The notes under the pieces are model-generated. The model made no database searches and was not told the origin of the DNA. It saw only the letters and a program-made list of their open reading frames with translations. The translations under genes were made by a program, and so were the position numbers. From Acidobacteriota bacterium (GTDB lineage: Bacteria > Acidobacteriota > Blastocatellia > Pyrinomonadales > Pyrinomonadaceae), in assembly GCA_019639135.1 (NCBI GenBank), contig JAHBSL010000007.1, positions 96,345 through 160,344 on the forward strand: a stretch of 64,000 bases of DNA, given 5' to 3'. Positions 33,455 to 43,428 of this stretch are shown here, piece after piece (positions within the stretch are counted from its first letter, which is position 1; each line of letters begins with the position of its first letter).

Positions 33455-35101
33455 CTACTTCCGGTACAATTTCTCAACTTCCAGCTTCGTATCCGCACCG
33501 GCCCAGGCACGCCCGAACTCGCGTTCGACGAGCCGGGCCGAATCCATCTTGCCCTGTTTCCGAAGAGCTTCGGCAAGGCCAAAAAGAGCCCGGCCGCAGC
33601 GAGGGCTTCGGGCTATCTCCTCGCGAAAGGTCCTTTCGGCTTGGGCAAATTGTCCGTCCCTCAAATATGCACGGCCGAGCCACTCCCGGACCGGCAAATC
33701 CCAGTCCGGCGGTTCGGCATAGTTGATCACCTTCTCGGCGGCGAGAGCCGCACGGAGAAATTCGATCGAGCGCGTCCGGTCGCCCCGCGACTCGGCGATC
33801 TGCCCGCTTAAGAGTTCATCCGCGACCTTCAAAACGGCGCTTACTGAATTCGTAAAAAGCATCGCCTCTTTCGGTATCCTGCCGCCCACTTCCCGCATCG
33901 CTGTGAGTTCCCTTTCGGCATCAGCAGTACGCCCGGTTTCCGCATAGGCCATTCCGCGGGCGAAGTGCCAGTGCGCCAGAGTCGTCAGCATCTCGGCCGC
34001 AGGTCGCGGAAAAGCAAGTGCCTCGTTCCACCGCTGGAATCTGACGTTGACGATGATCGGATACGGCATGAACATCTCGACCGCCGGAACGTCCTTTACG
34101 TTCGGCCCGGCGTTCGCGGCAAGTTCGTTTGCCGTTTTGACGGCCTCGGCGTAGTTGCCGCTGCCGGCAAATGAGGCGGCCAGCATATGGATATTGTGGT
34201 TGTAATACATCAGTGGATAGGCACCGCTCGCCCCGCTTCGCTGGATGTAGTTGCGGTCCGCGATTATCGCCGCTCTGTTGCTCTTTATGGATTCGTCGTA
34301 GTCGCCCGTTCTTAGGTAAATGTGCGACGGCATATGGACCAGATGGCCGGCGTTCGGTGCCAGCGTTCGCAACCGATTTGCTGCAGCGATGCCAAGCTCC
34401 GGCGTCGGACTCGCCTCGACCGCATGGATGTAATAATGGTTCGCTCCGGTGTGGTTCGGGTTGCGGCGCATCACGCCCTCAAGCACGGCGATTATCTCCA
34501 TCGTTCCCGGAGCCGGTTTGCCATCGAGCGACCAAAGCTGCCACGGCCGCAGGTTCATCATGCTTTCGGCGTAGAGCGTGGCGGCATCGAGGTCGTCCGG
34601 GTAGTTCTTTACCAGCTCGGCCATCGCCGCCTTGTAATCGGCGGCAAGCTTTTGCGGATCGGCGTTCGGGTCTTTCGAATAGCGTTTTGACAGAGCGGCG
34701 ATGTAAGCCTGCTCTACGGGCGTTGCCTTCGGAGCCAAGGCGATCGCCTTTTGCAGATAGACGTAGGCCGAGGCGAAGCGCTCCGAATTTGCCGGGTCGT
34801 TGTAATTCGCTCCGAGCCCGAGAGCAATGCCCCAATATGCCATCGCGAGGTCAGGGTCGAGATCTGCTGCGTGCTTGAACGAGGCCACGCCCTCGTCGTG
34901 GTTGAACGCATAAAGGTATGCGAGGCCTTGGTTGAAGAACTTTTGAGCCTCGGGATTCCAGGTCGAAACGGGATGGTCAACATCGCCGAGCCCGTCATCA
35001 AGCCAGACGCTTTTCTTTTTCTCTTTTTCCTCCGAAACACCGTGCTGGTGTTGGCCATAAAGGAACGAAGCTGCGACCAGGATCAAGGCCAATACTTTCA
35101 T
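33455..35101 (-). CDS. Exported TPR-repeat protein
   Basis: A 548-residue protein. I chose the ATG at 35101 (MKVLALILVAASFLYGQ) because GGAGG lies seven bases upstream and a signal peptide follows. Next to the cleavage site is a His-containing HQHG stretch. Tetratricopeptide motifs are visible at FFNQGLAYLYAFNHDEGVAS, DPDLAMAYWGIALGLG, HFARGMAYAETGRTADAERE and REWLGRAYLRDGQFAQAERT. It includes MYYNHNIHMLAASF, seen in large TPR proteins of unknown function. It is divergent from the M28 peptidase gene, sharing a 76-base promoter region, and converges on the anti-sigma gene. Confidence 0.8.
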   Translation of the reverse strand: MKVLALILVAASFLYGQHQHGVSEEKEKKKSVWLDDGLGDVDHPVSTWNPEAQKFFNQGLAYLYAFNHDEGVASFKHAADLDPDLAMAYWGIALGLGANYNDPANSERFASAYVYLQKAIALAPKATPVEQAYIAALSKRYSKDPNADPQKLAADYKAAMAELVKNYPDDLDAATLYAESMMNLRPWQLWSLDGKPAPGTMEIIAVLEGVMRRNPNHTGANHYYIHAVEASPTPELGIAAANRLRTLAPNAGHLVHMPSHIYLRTGDYDESIKSNRAAIIADRNYIQRSGASGAYPLMYYNHNIHMLAASFAGSGNYAEAVKTANELAANAGPNVKDVPAVEMFMPYPIIVNVRFQRWNEALAFPRPAAEMLTTLAHWHFARGMAYAETGRTADAERELTAMREVGGRIPKEAMLFTNSVSAVLKVADELLSGQIAESRGDRTRSIEFLRAALAAEKVINYAEPPDWDLPVREWLGRAYLRDGQFAQAERTFREEIARSPRCGRALFGLAEALRKQGKMDSARLVEREFGRAWAGADTKLEVEKLYRK

Positions 35102-35177
35102 CGTCATGCCTCCTTCGGCTGTAGATTTTGCCGATTTGTCGCGTAATATATAGCGTATTGCAGTGAGAGACAAATCA

Positions 35178-36533
35178 ATGAGGAACATACTGAAGCTATC
35201 GGTCGCGTTAAGTGTTTTTTTCACCCTTGGTGTCATTGCCCAGCCGGCAGTTCCAAAGCCCAATGCCGAGATCACGAAGATGATGAATGAGATCTCGGCC
35301 GCGAGGCTTGAGGCAGATGTCCGAAAGCTTGCATCTTTCGGAACGCGAAACACGCTTTCGGCACAGGACAACCCGACGCGGGGCATCGGTGCCGCCCGCG
35401 ATTGGCTCTACGCCGAGTTTCAGAAAATCAGCGAGGCATGCGGCGGATGCCTGACCGTCGAGAAACAATCGTTCGAACAGCCGGTCGCTCCGCGCATCCC
35501 GAAGCCGACGATCCTGACCAACGTCGTTGCCACGCTCAAGGGCACAACCGATCCCGATCGGATCTATGTTGTCTCCGGCCACTACGATTCGATGTGCACT
35601 TCGCCGACCGATGGCGAATGCGACGCGCCCGGGGCGAACGACGATGCCTCGGGAACGGCGGCGGTCGTCGAGCTCGCCCGCGTGATGTCAAAGCGGAAGT
35701 TCGACGCGACCATCATCTTTATGGCGGTCGCCGGTGAAGAGCAGGGCCTTCTCGGTGCGGCCTACTTCGCCGAACAGGCCAAACAGAAAGGGATGAACAT
35801 CGAGGCGATGATCACCAACGACATCGTCGGCGGCGTGACCACGCTCAAGAATTCGCCGCACCGAAACCGGCTGCGCATCTTTGCCGAGGGCGTGCCCTCG
35901 GACGAGACACAGCAACAAGCCGCGACCCGCCGAAGCGTCGGCGGCGAGAACGACTCGCAGGCCCGCCAGCTTGCCCGCTATATCAAAGAACAATCCGATC
36001 GTTACATGAAGGACTTTCGGGCGTGGATCATCTACCGGCGAGACCGCTTTGGACGAGGCGGCGACCACATCCCGTTCCTCGAACGTGGATATGCGGCTGT
36101 CCGCTTCACCGAACCCGACGAGGACTATACGCACCAGCACCAGAACGTGCGGACCGAGAACGGCAAGTTCTATGGCGATACGCCCGAGTTCGTCGATTAC
36201 AAATATCTCGCGAACGCAACGCGGATCAATCTCATCGCTCTCGCCTCGATCGCCAATGCCCCGGCAAAGCCGAAGAATGTCGGTATCGTAACCGGACGCC
36301 TGACCAACGACACCGAACTCCGCTGGGACGCGAACAAGGACGCCGACATCGCGGGGTATGAGATCGCATATCGCGACACCTCGGCGGCAGAATGGACGAA
36401 CTTCATTCCTGCCGGAAATGTAACGTCATTTACGGTCAAGAATATGTCGAAGGATAACTACTTTTTCGGCGTTCGTGCGGTCGATAAGGACGGCAACCGC
36501 AGCCCTGTTGTCTATCCGCGGCCGGTGCGCTAA
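35178..36533 (+). CDS. Secreted M28 family metallopeptidase with C-terminal FnIII-like domain
   Basis: A 451-residue exported zinc aminopeptidase. The start at 35178 (MRNILKLSVALSVFF) gives a signal peptide ending VIAQPA. Zinc and catalytic residues are in VVSGHYDS (His, Asp), GANDDASGTAAVVELAR (bridging Asp), AVAGEEQGLLGA (Glu-Glu), ITNDIVGG and the His of YTHQHQN. The last 90 residues look like a fibronectin type III unit (ELRWDANKDADIAGYEIAYR). It should degrade peptides outside the cytoplasm. Confidence 0.92.
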   Translation: MRNILKLSVALSVFFTLGVIAQPAVPKPNAEITKMMNEISAARLEADVRKLASFGTRNTLSAQDNPTRGIGAARDWLYAEFQKISEACGGCLTVEKQSFEQPVAPRIPKPTILTNVVATLKGTTDPDRIYVVSGHYDSMCTSPTDGECDAPGANDDASGTAAVVELARVMSKRKFDATIIFMAVAGEEQGLLGAAYFAEQAKQKGMNIEAMITNDIVGGVTTLKNSPHRNRLRIFAEGVPSDETQQQAATRRSVGGENDSQARQLARYIKEQSDRYMKDFRAWIIYRRDRFGRGGDHIPFLERGYAAVRFTEPDEDYTHQHQNVRTENGKFYGDTPEFVDYKYLANATRINLIALASIANAPAKPKNVGIVTGRLTNDTELRWDANKDADIAGYEIAYRDTSAAEWTNFIPAGNVTSFTVKNMSKDNYFFGVRAVDKDGNRSPVVYPRPVR

Positions 36534-36726
36534 TTTTTTTCGCAGGAAGTACGGATCGTCTCCGTCTTTTCGGCGAAGTGGCCTCGAAAGCAGTTAGGCA
36601 AAGGCCTTCCTGGCTCTCAACTACGGCCCGTTATTTGCTTTTTCTCTGGTGCGAAAAGAGCTATCGGACTCTTTTTTCGGTTGACCGGCTTCCACCGAAG
36701 CCTCTTTGAATCTGGAGCGGAGCGCC

Positions 36727-39465
36727 ATGCTTACAGATCAGATCATCGGTCGTTACAAGATCATCGAGAAGATCGGCTCAGGCGGGATGGGCGAAGTATT
36801 CCTTGCTGAGGACGAAAAGCTCGAACGAAAGGCCGCGCTCAAGGTGCTGCCAGCAGAGGTTGCGAGCGAACCCGAGCGGATGCGTCGCTTCGTTCTTGAG
36901 GCCAAGACCGCTTCCGCACTAAATCACCCGAACATAGTCACTATCTACGAGATAAACGATGACGGCGAGATGCCGTACATCGCGATGGAATACGTCAAGG
37001 GCGAAACGCTTGCCCGAATGCTGCGTTCGGAGCGGCTTGAAATGGCAAAGGTGATCGATATTGCAATACAGATCGCCGGTGCACTTGCCGCTGCACACGA
37101 AGCAGGCGTCGTCCACCGCGACGTGAAGCCGGACAACATCATCATCCGGCCGGACGGGCTCGTGAAGGTGCTCGATTTCGGCCTTGTAAAGTTGACCGAA
37201 AATGACGGGAGTTCCGACCCCGATGCCGAGACCGTTGCCCACCGTACAAACCCGGGAATGATACTCGGCACGGCCTCATTTATGTCGCCCGAGCAGGCTC
37301 GCGGAAGGATAGTTGACGGTCGCTCCGATATCTTCAGCTTCGGTACTTTGCTTTATCAGATGCTCTCGGGTCAACTTCCTTTTACCGGCGAGAATTACGT
37401 TGATGTAATAGCATCGATAATTTACAAGGAGCCTGAACCGCTTTCTGCTATAGCCCCGCAAACGCCGCACGACCTTCAGGTTCTTGTCCGCAAATGCCTA
37501 AGAAAGGACCGCGACGAACGCTACCAATCTACGCGCGAACTCTTAGCGGACCTTAAGGACATAGTGCCCTCGCTCGGCCTGACCGCTTCTTCATCCCAGC
37601 GGCTGGCGATGATCAGCGACCCGAGCGGGGCGAAGGTTACGGGCGATACGCTTCTGCGGCCCGACACCGGCGGCCACTCGCAATACGACACGAGCACGAT
37701 TACAGGTTTCATTGCCAACCAGGTCGCAATCCGTCCGGGACGAGCGTTCGGCTCGATATTGCTTTTCACCGTCGTGATCGGGGGGATCTTTCTTGGTATC
37801 CAGAACTTCGTCACCCGCAAGCAGGCCACACAGGCCATTGGGAACATACAGCTTGAGAAGGTAACGACAAGCGGGAATGTCATTAGCGACCAGGTCGCAG
37901 TGTCACCGGACGGAAAATATATCGTCTATGCGATCGCCGAGAATGGGATGGAGAGTCTCTGGTATCGGCAGGTCGAGACACGAGCGAATATCCAGATCAC
38001 TCAACCGGAACGCTTGCAGCATCGAGGCATTGCGTTCTCGAGCAACGGTAATTTCGTGTATTTCACTGCTGCCGATGAAAGCGGCTCGAACGGCCTTTAT
38101 CGGGTGCCGGTCCTCGGGGGCACACGGCAGAAGATCGCCGATCGCGTCAAATCCCGCGTTGCTTTTTCACGCGACTCATCAAAGATCGCCTACATCGATA
38201 ATGACCAGTATCTGGTAACGGCAAACCCCGACGGTTCGTCGGCCGCGAAGCTCATTCGTCCGGATAATGACGACAGGTGGAATTTTGCCGATTGGTCTCC
38301 CGCTGGCGAAAAGTTCGTCGTCGTTGCATTTGAGCGAGCCACAGGCCTCTACTACCTTGCCGAGATAACATTGGCGGACCTATCGATAAAGGAGATCGAC
38401 CCTCGCCGATGGCTCATGATCTCGGGCTTTGAGTGGAGTGCCGATGGCCGCACGATCTATATGAGCGCCCGTGACCGCGAGTCCGAGATCTCTCAGATCT
38501 GGCGGCTGACATATCCGGACGGTGAGCTCACGCGGGTTACGAACGATACGAACAATTACTTCTCGGTCAGTGTCTCGTCCGATGGCAGATCGCTCGCCAC
38601 AGTACAGTTCATGCGGAAGGCCAATATTTGGACGCTCGACCCGGCGAATGGTGATTCAGCCACGCAACTGACAACGGACGTTGGGCTTGACGAAGGAATG
38701 TCAGGGATCGCTTTCGCACCAAACGGCGATATTTTCTATTCCGTAAGAGCGCGGGGCAGACAGTCCATTTGGCAAATGGACAAACAGGGGAGCAACAACC
38801 GCGAGGTGGTTTCCGGTCCGGCAAGGTACGTATTCCCGGCCGTCTCGCCGGATGGGCGAACTTTGGTGTATTCGCAGAACGAGATCGGGTATTCTCAGCT
38901 ATCTCTTATGAACCTAGAGAGTAAGGTATCCGCACTGTTAACACCGAACACTGACGTTGCGACCGACCCGCGCATAACACCGGATGGGCGGTGGGTGGTT
39001 TTCACCGCTGCCAAAGGAGACGAGCCGTATTCACTTTGGAGGCTGCCCGCGGCGGGCGGCCAGCCTGTTCAACTCACCGACCGGCGATTCGAATGCGAGC
39101 AGCCGAGCGTTTCTCCTGACTCAAGGCAGATATTGGCCGTTTGCAAAAGGGAGAAGGACAGCCACCGTGAGCTTGCTCTTTTCGATATTGATGGCGGCGA
39201 CCCGAGATTCCTTGGTTATCCGCAGATAGCCGGAACGAGGCACTTTGCATGGGCAGCAGACGGGAAATCGGTCATTTTCATTGACAGGACAACCGCCACC
39301 CACCAACTCGCCTCGCAACCGATAGCCGGCGGGAAGCCGGCGCGGATCTCGAGATTCGAAAGCGATTCCATTTACGGCCTCGCTGTTGACTATAGAACCG
39401 GCGCGATCGCATTTTCAAGAGGGCACACGATCGCCGATATTGTCCATATAACTCTCACGGATTAG
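36727..39465 (+). CDS. Membrane Ser/Thr protein kinase with TolB/PD40 beta-propeller sensor
   Basis: A 912-residue receptor kinase. I chose the ATG at 36727 because GGAG precedes it and GRYKIIEKIGSGGMGEVFLA follows. Kinase motifs are AALKVLP (Lys), VVHRDVKPDNIIIR (catalytic loop), LDFGLVKL (DFG) and MSPEQARG (APE-like). A membrane segment near residues 340-360 (SILLFTVVIGGIFLGIQ) is followed by an outside region with many PD40/TolB-like blades (AVSPDGKYIVYAI, WSPAGEKFVVVAF, SVSPDSRQILAVC). This layout is very common in Acidobacteria. The external ligand is unknown. Confidence 0.92.
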   Translation: MLTDQIIGRYKIIEKIGSGGMGEVFLAEDEKLERKAALKVLPAEVASEPERMRRFVLEAKTASALNHPNIVTIYEINDDGEMPYIAMEYVKGETLARMLRSERLEMAKVIDIAIQIAGALAAAHEAGVVHRDVKPDNIIIRPDGLVKVLDFGLVKLTENDGSSDPDAETVAHRTNPGMILGTASFMSPEQARGRIVDGRSDIFSFGTLLYQMLSGQLPFTGENYVDVIASIIYKEPEPLSAIAPQTPHDLQVLVRKCLRKDRDERYQSTRELLADLKDIVPSLGLTASSSQRLAMISDPSGAKVTGDTLLRPDTGGHSQYDTSTITGFIANQVAIRPGRAFGSILLFTVVIGGIFLGIQNFVTRKQATQAIGNIQLEKVTTSGNVISDQVAVSPDGKYIVYAIAENGMESLWYRQVETRANIQITQPERLQHRGIAFSSNGNFVYFTAADESGSNGLYRVPVLGGTRQKIADRVKSRVAFSRDSSKIAYIDNDQYLVTANPDGSSAAKLIRPDNDDRWNFADWSPAGEKFVVVAFERATGLYYLAEITLADLSIKEIDPRRWLMISGFEWSADGRTIYMSARDRESEISQIWRLTYPDGELTRVTNDTNNYFSVSVSSDGRSLATVQFMRKANIWTLDPANGDSATQLTTDVGLDEGMSGIAFAPNGDIFYSVRARGRQSIWQMDKQGSNNREVVSGPARYVFPAVSPDGRTLVYSQNEIGYSQLSLMNLESKVSALLTPNTDVATDPRITPDGRWVVFTAAKGDEPYSLWRLPAAGGQPVQLTDRRFECEQPSVSPDSRQILAVCKREKDSHRELALFDIDGGDPRFLGYPQIAGTRHFAWAADGKSVIFIDRTTATHQLASQPIAGGKPARISRFESDSIYGLAVDYRTGAIAFSRGHTIADIVHITLTD

Positions 39466-39533
39466 ACCACTGCCTGCAAAATGCTCCTTCGATCAGAAGA
39501 CCCGGCCTTGAGGCCGTAAAGAAGGCCCGAAAG

Positions 39534-39893
39534 ATGAAAAATGACGAAATGGTTGCCGGATGTTCCGGACGAGACTGTGAGTTCAAAGCATTCTACACAA
39601 AGGTCGCATGCATGGATGGAACACGGTCATGTTTCTCTGCGAAGCTTGCGAAAGCTAGTGAATCAGAGTTCCACGACAAACAACTCATCGAAGCCACCGA
39701 GCAGATCACGAAGATCCTGGATTCGCTCAAAGATGAAAAGGGCCGAAAGCTCTCGCTGCTGGCGACCGACGCCGGAATGATGCTTGCTTGGGTCAATCAC
39801 GATGATATTGACGAAGGCGATGGCTCGGAACCCGTCCGGGGAAGCGACGGCCCGGAAAAGGTTCTCAAGGCACTTCGGATCATTACCGTGTGA
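39534..39893 (+). CDS. Small unknown protein with Cys-rich N-terminus
   Basis: A 119-residue protein starting MKNDEMVAGCSGRDCEF. Cys residues fall at 10, 15, 26 and 33, possibly a metal site. The middle is helical (DKQLIEATEQITKILDSLK) and the C-terminus is acidic. It lies 68 bases after the kinase. No signal peptide is present and I do not recognise a family. The coding call is fair, since amino-acid use is protein-like. Confidence 0.5.
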   Translation: MKNDEMVAGCSGRDCEFKAFYTKVACMDGTRSCFSAKLAKASESEFHDKQLIEATEQITKILDSLKDEKGRKLSLLATDAGMMLAWVNHDDIDEGDGSEPVRGSDGPEKVLKALRIITV

Positions 39894-39999
39894 TGGTTCA
39901 GTTAATTTTTTTTGCGTTCGATGTCCATTTCGGGCGTCGCTGTTCGTTAATAGGGTGAAAGCGGCTCGACCGCTCAGAATAAAACAACAGGAGACACTT

Positions 40000-40353
40000 A
40001 TGCCAAACTACATGCTTTTACTTCACGAACAGCCGTCCGATTTTTCCGGACTTTCACCCGAGGCCATCGAGGCCGTTATCAATGAATACGTTGCCTGGTC
40101 GGCGAAGCTGGCGTCCGAAAACAGACTTGTCGGCGGCGAAAAGCTCCGCGACGAAGGCGGGAAGCACCTTCACGGATTCGGCGGCGAATTTCGCGTGACC
40201 GACGGTCCCTACACCGAAGCCAAGGAGATCGTCGGCGGTTTTTACACCATCGCCGCTGCCGACTACAATGAGGCGGCCGAGGTCGCAAGCGGTTGCCCGC
40301 ACCTGAAATACGGCGGCTGGATCGAGCTCCGAGAGATAGAGCAAATGTCCTGA
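40000..40353 (+). CDS. DGPF/YCII-related protein, ECF42 partner
   Basis: A 117-residue protein of the YCII-related DGPF family: MPNYMLLLHEQPSDF at the N-terminus and FRVTDGPYTEAKEIVGGFY, which contains the DGP(F/Y) signature. AGGAG lies eight bases before the ATG. Such genes are the hallmark neighbours of ECF42 sigma factors, and the sigma gene follows after four bases. Its biochemical role is unknown; dimeric ferredoxin-like folds of this type sometimes act as small enzymes. Confidence 0.9.
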   Translation: MPNYMLLLHEQPSDFSGLSPEAIEAVINEYVAWSAKLASENRLVGGEKLRDEGGKHLHGFGGEFRVTDGPYTEAKEIVGGFYTIAAADYNEAAEVASGCPHLKYGGWIELREIEQMS

Positions 40354-40357
40354 CCCG

Positions 40358-41614
40358 ATGGACATCGACAAAACAAACGAGATCATCGACCATCTGTTTC
40401 GCCAAAAGGCCGGGCAGATGGTCTCGCTTTTGTCGCGGATATTCGGTATCGACAAGCTCGAACTGATCGAGGACGCCGTGCAGGACGCAATGATCGCCGC
40501 GATGCGGAAATGGCCGTTCGGAGTGCCGGATAATCCCTCTGCGTGGCTGATCCAAACGGCCCGCAATAAGGTAATCGACGAACTGCGTCGGTCCGGAAAA
40601 AGTGTCAGACTTGAAAATGACGAGGACTTTGAGCTTCCGGACTCAGCCTCAACGCCGTCGGGTGAACAGCTTTCACCGATCGGCGACGATGAACTGCGGA
40701 TGATATTCGCCTGCTGCAGCCCGGCCATTGCGGCAGATTCGCGCGTTGCGTTGACACTGAAGATCGTCGGCGGGTTCAGCGTTGCGGAGATCGCCAGAGC
40801 CTTCCTCACGAACGACGAGGCCATTGCGAAAATGCTCACCCGTGCCAAGAAGCGGCTCCGTGAGGACGCGAACTTTCCCGAGTTGCCGCCGGCTCGCGAG
40901 CTGCCGGAAAGGCTCGATGCGGTCCTTCGCGTGCTCTATCTGATGTTCAACGAAGGCTTTGGAGCGACCTCGGGTGATGACCTCGTCCGCAGCGATCTTT
41001 GCTTTGAAGCGATCCGGCTTGCGGAAATGCTTCTCGGCTCGCCCGTAACCAACAAACCGATGGTGCACGCACTCGCAGCACTCTTCTACTTTCAGGCGGC
41101 ACGGCTTCCCGCACGGACGAACGACGCCGGCGAACTCGTTCTTCTCGAAGATCAGGACCGAAGCCGCTGGGAGATGCGGCTCGCCGAACGCGGGCTAGGG
41201 CACTTTCGCCTCTCGGCCCGCGGCAGGGAGCGGACCGAGTATCACCTTGAATCGGAGATCGCCGGAGTTTACACTCTCGCCAAAAGCTTTGCGGAGACCG
41301 ATTGGCCGCGAATTCTTGCCTGTTACGACGAAGTTCAGCAGCGACGTTATTCAGACGTCGTTGAGTTGAATCGGCTGATCGTCCTCGCCCGCATCGAAGG
41401 CGTCGGGCATGCATACGCTGAGCTTGAAAAACAATTCGCCGATGGCCGGTTTGACCGATTCTATCTTTACCAAATAACCCGCGGCCACTTTCTCGCTGAA
41501 ACGGGCCGAGCCGCCGAGGCCGAGGCGGCATTCACAAAAGCCCTTTCACTGACGGACAACAAAGTTATCCGCCGGTCGCTGATCGAACGCATCGCTTGCC
41601 TTTCCCGGCGCTAA
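40358..41614 (+). CDS. ECF42-type sigma factor with long C-terminal extension
   Basis: A 418-residue sigma factor. Regions 2 and 4 occupy the first 180 residues (LIEDAVQDAMIAAMRKWPFG, PSAWLIQTARNKVIDELRR, KIVGGFSVAEIARAFLTNDE). The remaining 230 residues are a helical, TPR-like extension (LYLMFNEGFGATSGDDL and following), typical of the ECF42 group. That group has no anti-sigma factor and is linked to DGPF genes, as here. The extension is thought to control activity. The operon is DGPF then sigma factor. Confidence 0.9.
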   Translation: MDIDKTNEIIDHLFRQKAGQMVSLLSRIFGIDKLELIEDAVQDAMIAAMRKWPFGVPDNPSAWLIQTARNKVIDELRRSGKSVRLENDEDFELPDSASTPSGEQLSPIGDDELRMIFACCSPAIAADSRVALTLKIVGGFSVAEIARAFLTNDEAIAKMLTRAKKRLREDANFPELPPARELPERLDAVLRVLYLMFNEGFGATSGDDLVRSDLCFEAIRLAEMLLGSPVTNKPMVHALAALFYFQAARLPARTNDAGELVLLEDQDRSRWEMRLAERGLGHFRLSARGRERTEYHLESEIAGVYTLAKSFAETDWPRILACYDEVQQRRYSDVVELNRLIVLARIEGVGHAYAELEKQFADGRFDRFYLYQITRGHFLAETGRAAEAEAAFTKALSLTDNKVIRRSLIERIACLSRR

Positions 41615-41730
41615 AAGTCGGTCTCGCTTGATGTGAACTTGATCGAAATTCTGGACCCGAGAATATGCCTAAATCGCGGTGAATATGCTACAAATAAAGA
41701 TTGCACCAATACTGCGGTTTAGCCTCTATT

Positions 41731-43428
41731 ATGCGGAGTTTCTTCATCTTCGGAGTGTTCGCGGCCGTTTTCGGGCTTCTTGTTACGCCATTTGACCGGT
41801 CGCAGGCTAGTGCGGTTAGCGGCTCGGCCGTCTCGCCGAATCTGGTCGTCAGCCAGTTTCAGGCCGGCGGCGGCTCGGCAAACGACGAGTTCATCGAGAT
41901 CCACAATACGAGTTCGACGGCCGTTGACCTCATCAATTTCAAGGTGGTTTACCGTTCCGCGACCGGAACCTCCGATGGCACTCCGATGGCCGAGTGGGCG
42001 ACCTCGACCATACTACAACCAGGCCAGTTCTATCTGATCGCTGCCCAGAACGGCTACGATGGCGGCGTGACACCTGATAAGACCTATGACCCTACGATCC
42101 GCTCGATGGGGGCGAATGGCGGCGGTATCGCTATTCGGCAGGGAGCCACAGACACCGGGGCGGTCATCGATTCGGTCGGTTGGGGAACGGCGACGAACAT
42201 CTTTGTCGAGGGAACGGTCACGGCCGCTCCGGGTAACAACAACAGCCAGGCCAGGAAGGAGAACGGCTGCCAGGACACGGATAACAACGCCAACGATTTT
42301 CAGAACCTCGTTCCGTCGGCACCGCGAAATTCGACCACAATTATCACCTGTTCGGGCGGCGGCACGACTCTCTTCGCGACGATGAATGCGAACCCTACGA
42401 CCGTAATGCCCGGCGGCTCAACGCTGCTTACTGTCACTGTCATCCCGGCCACAACACCGCCGAGCACCAACATAACGGTAGCCGCAAATCTGCAGGCGAT
42501 CGGCGGAGCACAAAGCCAGACGTTCTTTGACGACGGAACGAACGGCGACCAAACCGCAGGCGACAACATCTTTTCATTCCTGGCAACGATCGCCCCGGGC
42601 ACATCCGGCGGGCTGGCACCGATCGCCGGTGCTGCCGCCGACCTTCAGGGCCGGGTCGTTCCGGTTCAAGTGATCCTTACGGTAAATGCTCCGCTGCCGA
42701 ATGATGACCCGCTCCTTTTCGGCAATCCGAGCAATGCGACGGCCGACCCGGCCAATGAGAACAACTACCTGATGGTCAAGCCGCAGTACTCGCTTTCTTA
42801 CGATCGAAGCAAAGCGACGGCGAACTGGGTCGCGTGGCGGCTGGACAACACATGGATCGGCACCGCCGAACGGCAGGACGACTACCGTCCGGATACGACC
42901 TTGCCCGCCGGTTGGTATCAGGTGCAGAACGCTGATTATTCGGGATCGGGCTACGACCGCGGGCATATGTGCCCCTCGGGCGACCGAACGCGTTCCGTCG
43001 CCGACAACTCTGCCACGTTCCTGATGACCAACATGGTCCCCCAGCTCGGGGCAAACAATCAGGGTCCGTGGAACGATTTTGAGATCTACCTCCGCTCGCT
43101 CGCCAATCAGGACAATGAGATCTACATCATCTCCGGAGCCCACGGCAATATCGGCACCATCGCTCAGGGCCGCATCGTCGTCCCGCAATACACATGGAAG
43201 GTCGTGCTCATACTCCCGAACGGCAGCAACGATCTTCAGCGCGTTAGCAAAGCGACGCGGGCATTCGGCATCATAGTGCCGAATTTTCCGCCGCTTAATC
43301 AGGGTTCGCCGTGGCGGAATTTCCGCGTAACGGTAGATGCGGTCGAGGTGATGACCGGACACGATTTCTTTAGCTCGATCCCGCGTAATACGCAGGAGAT
43401 CATCGAACGACGAAGAGACCGACAGTAA
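41731..43428 (+). CDS. Secreted lamin-tail-domain DNA/RNA non-specific endonuclease
   Basis: A 565-residue exported nuclease. After the signal peptide comes a lamin-tail (LTD) domain (about residues 35-190, SANDEFIEIHNTSSTAVDLI). An immunoglobulin-like linker region follows (about 215-320), then a C-terminal NUC domain. Its catalytic signature is GSGYDRGHMCPSGDR (DRGH), with the metal-binding Asn in FLMTNMVPQ. It should cut DNA and RNA outside the cell. It overlaps the next nuclease gene by one base (TAATG). A second, shorter NUC paralogue is at 48993-49820. Confidence 0.92.
   Translation: MRSFFIFGVFAAVFGLLVTPFDRSQASAVSGSAVSPNLVVSQFQAGGGSANDEFIEIHNTSSTAVDLINFKVVYRSATGTSDGTPMAEWATSTILQPGQFYLIAAQNGYDGGVTPDKTYDPTIRSMGANGGGIAIRQGATDTGAVIDSVGWGTATNIFVEGTVTAAPGNNNSQARKENGCQDTDNNANDFQNLVPSAPRNSTTIITCSGGGTTLFATMNANPTTVMPGGSTLLTVTVIPATTPPSTNITVAANLQAIGGAQSQTFFDDGTNGDQTAGDNIFSFLATIAPGTSGGLAPIAGAAADLQGRVVPVQVILTVNAPLPNDDPLLFGNPSNATADPANENNYLMVKPQYSLSYDRSKATANWVAWRLDNTWIGTAERQDDYRPDTTLPAGWYQVQNADYSGSGYDRGHMCPSGDRTRSVADNSATFLMTNMVPQLGANNQGPWNDFEIYLRSLANQDNEIYIISGAHGNIGTIAQGRIVVPQYTWKVVLILPNGSNDLQRVSKATRAFGIIVPNFPPLNQGSPWRNFRVTVDAVEVMTGHDFFSSIPRNTQEIIERRRDRQ

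Noticed and set aside
36534..36726. Leader before the kinase gene considered as a c-di-GMP or similar riboswitch
   Set aside because: Some hairpins are present, but none of the conserved riboswitch core sequences could be matched.
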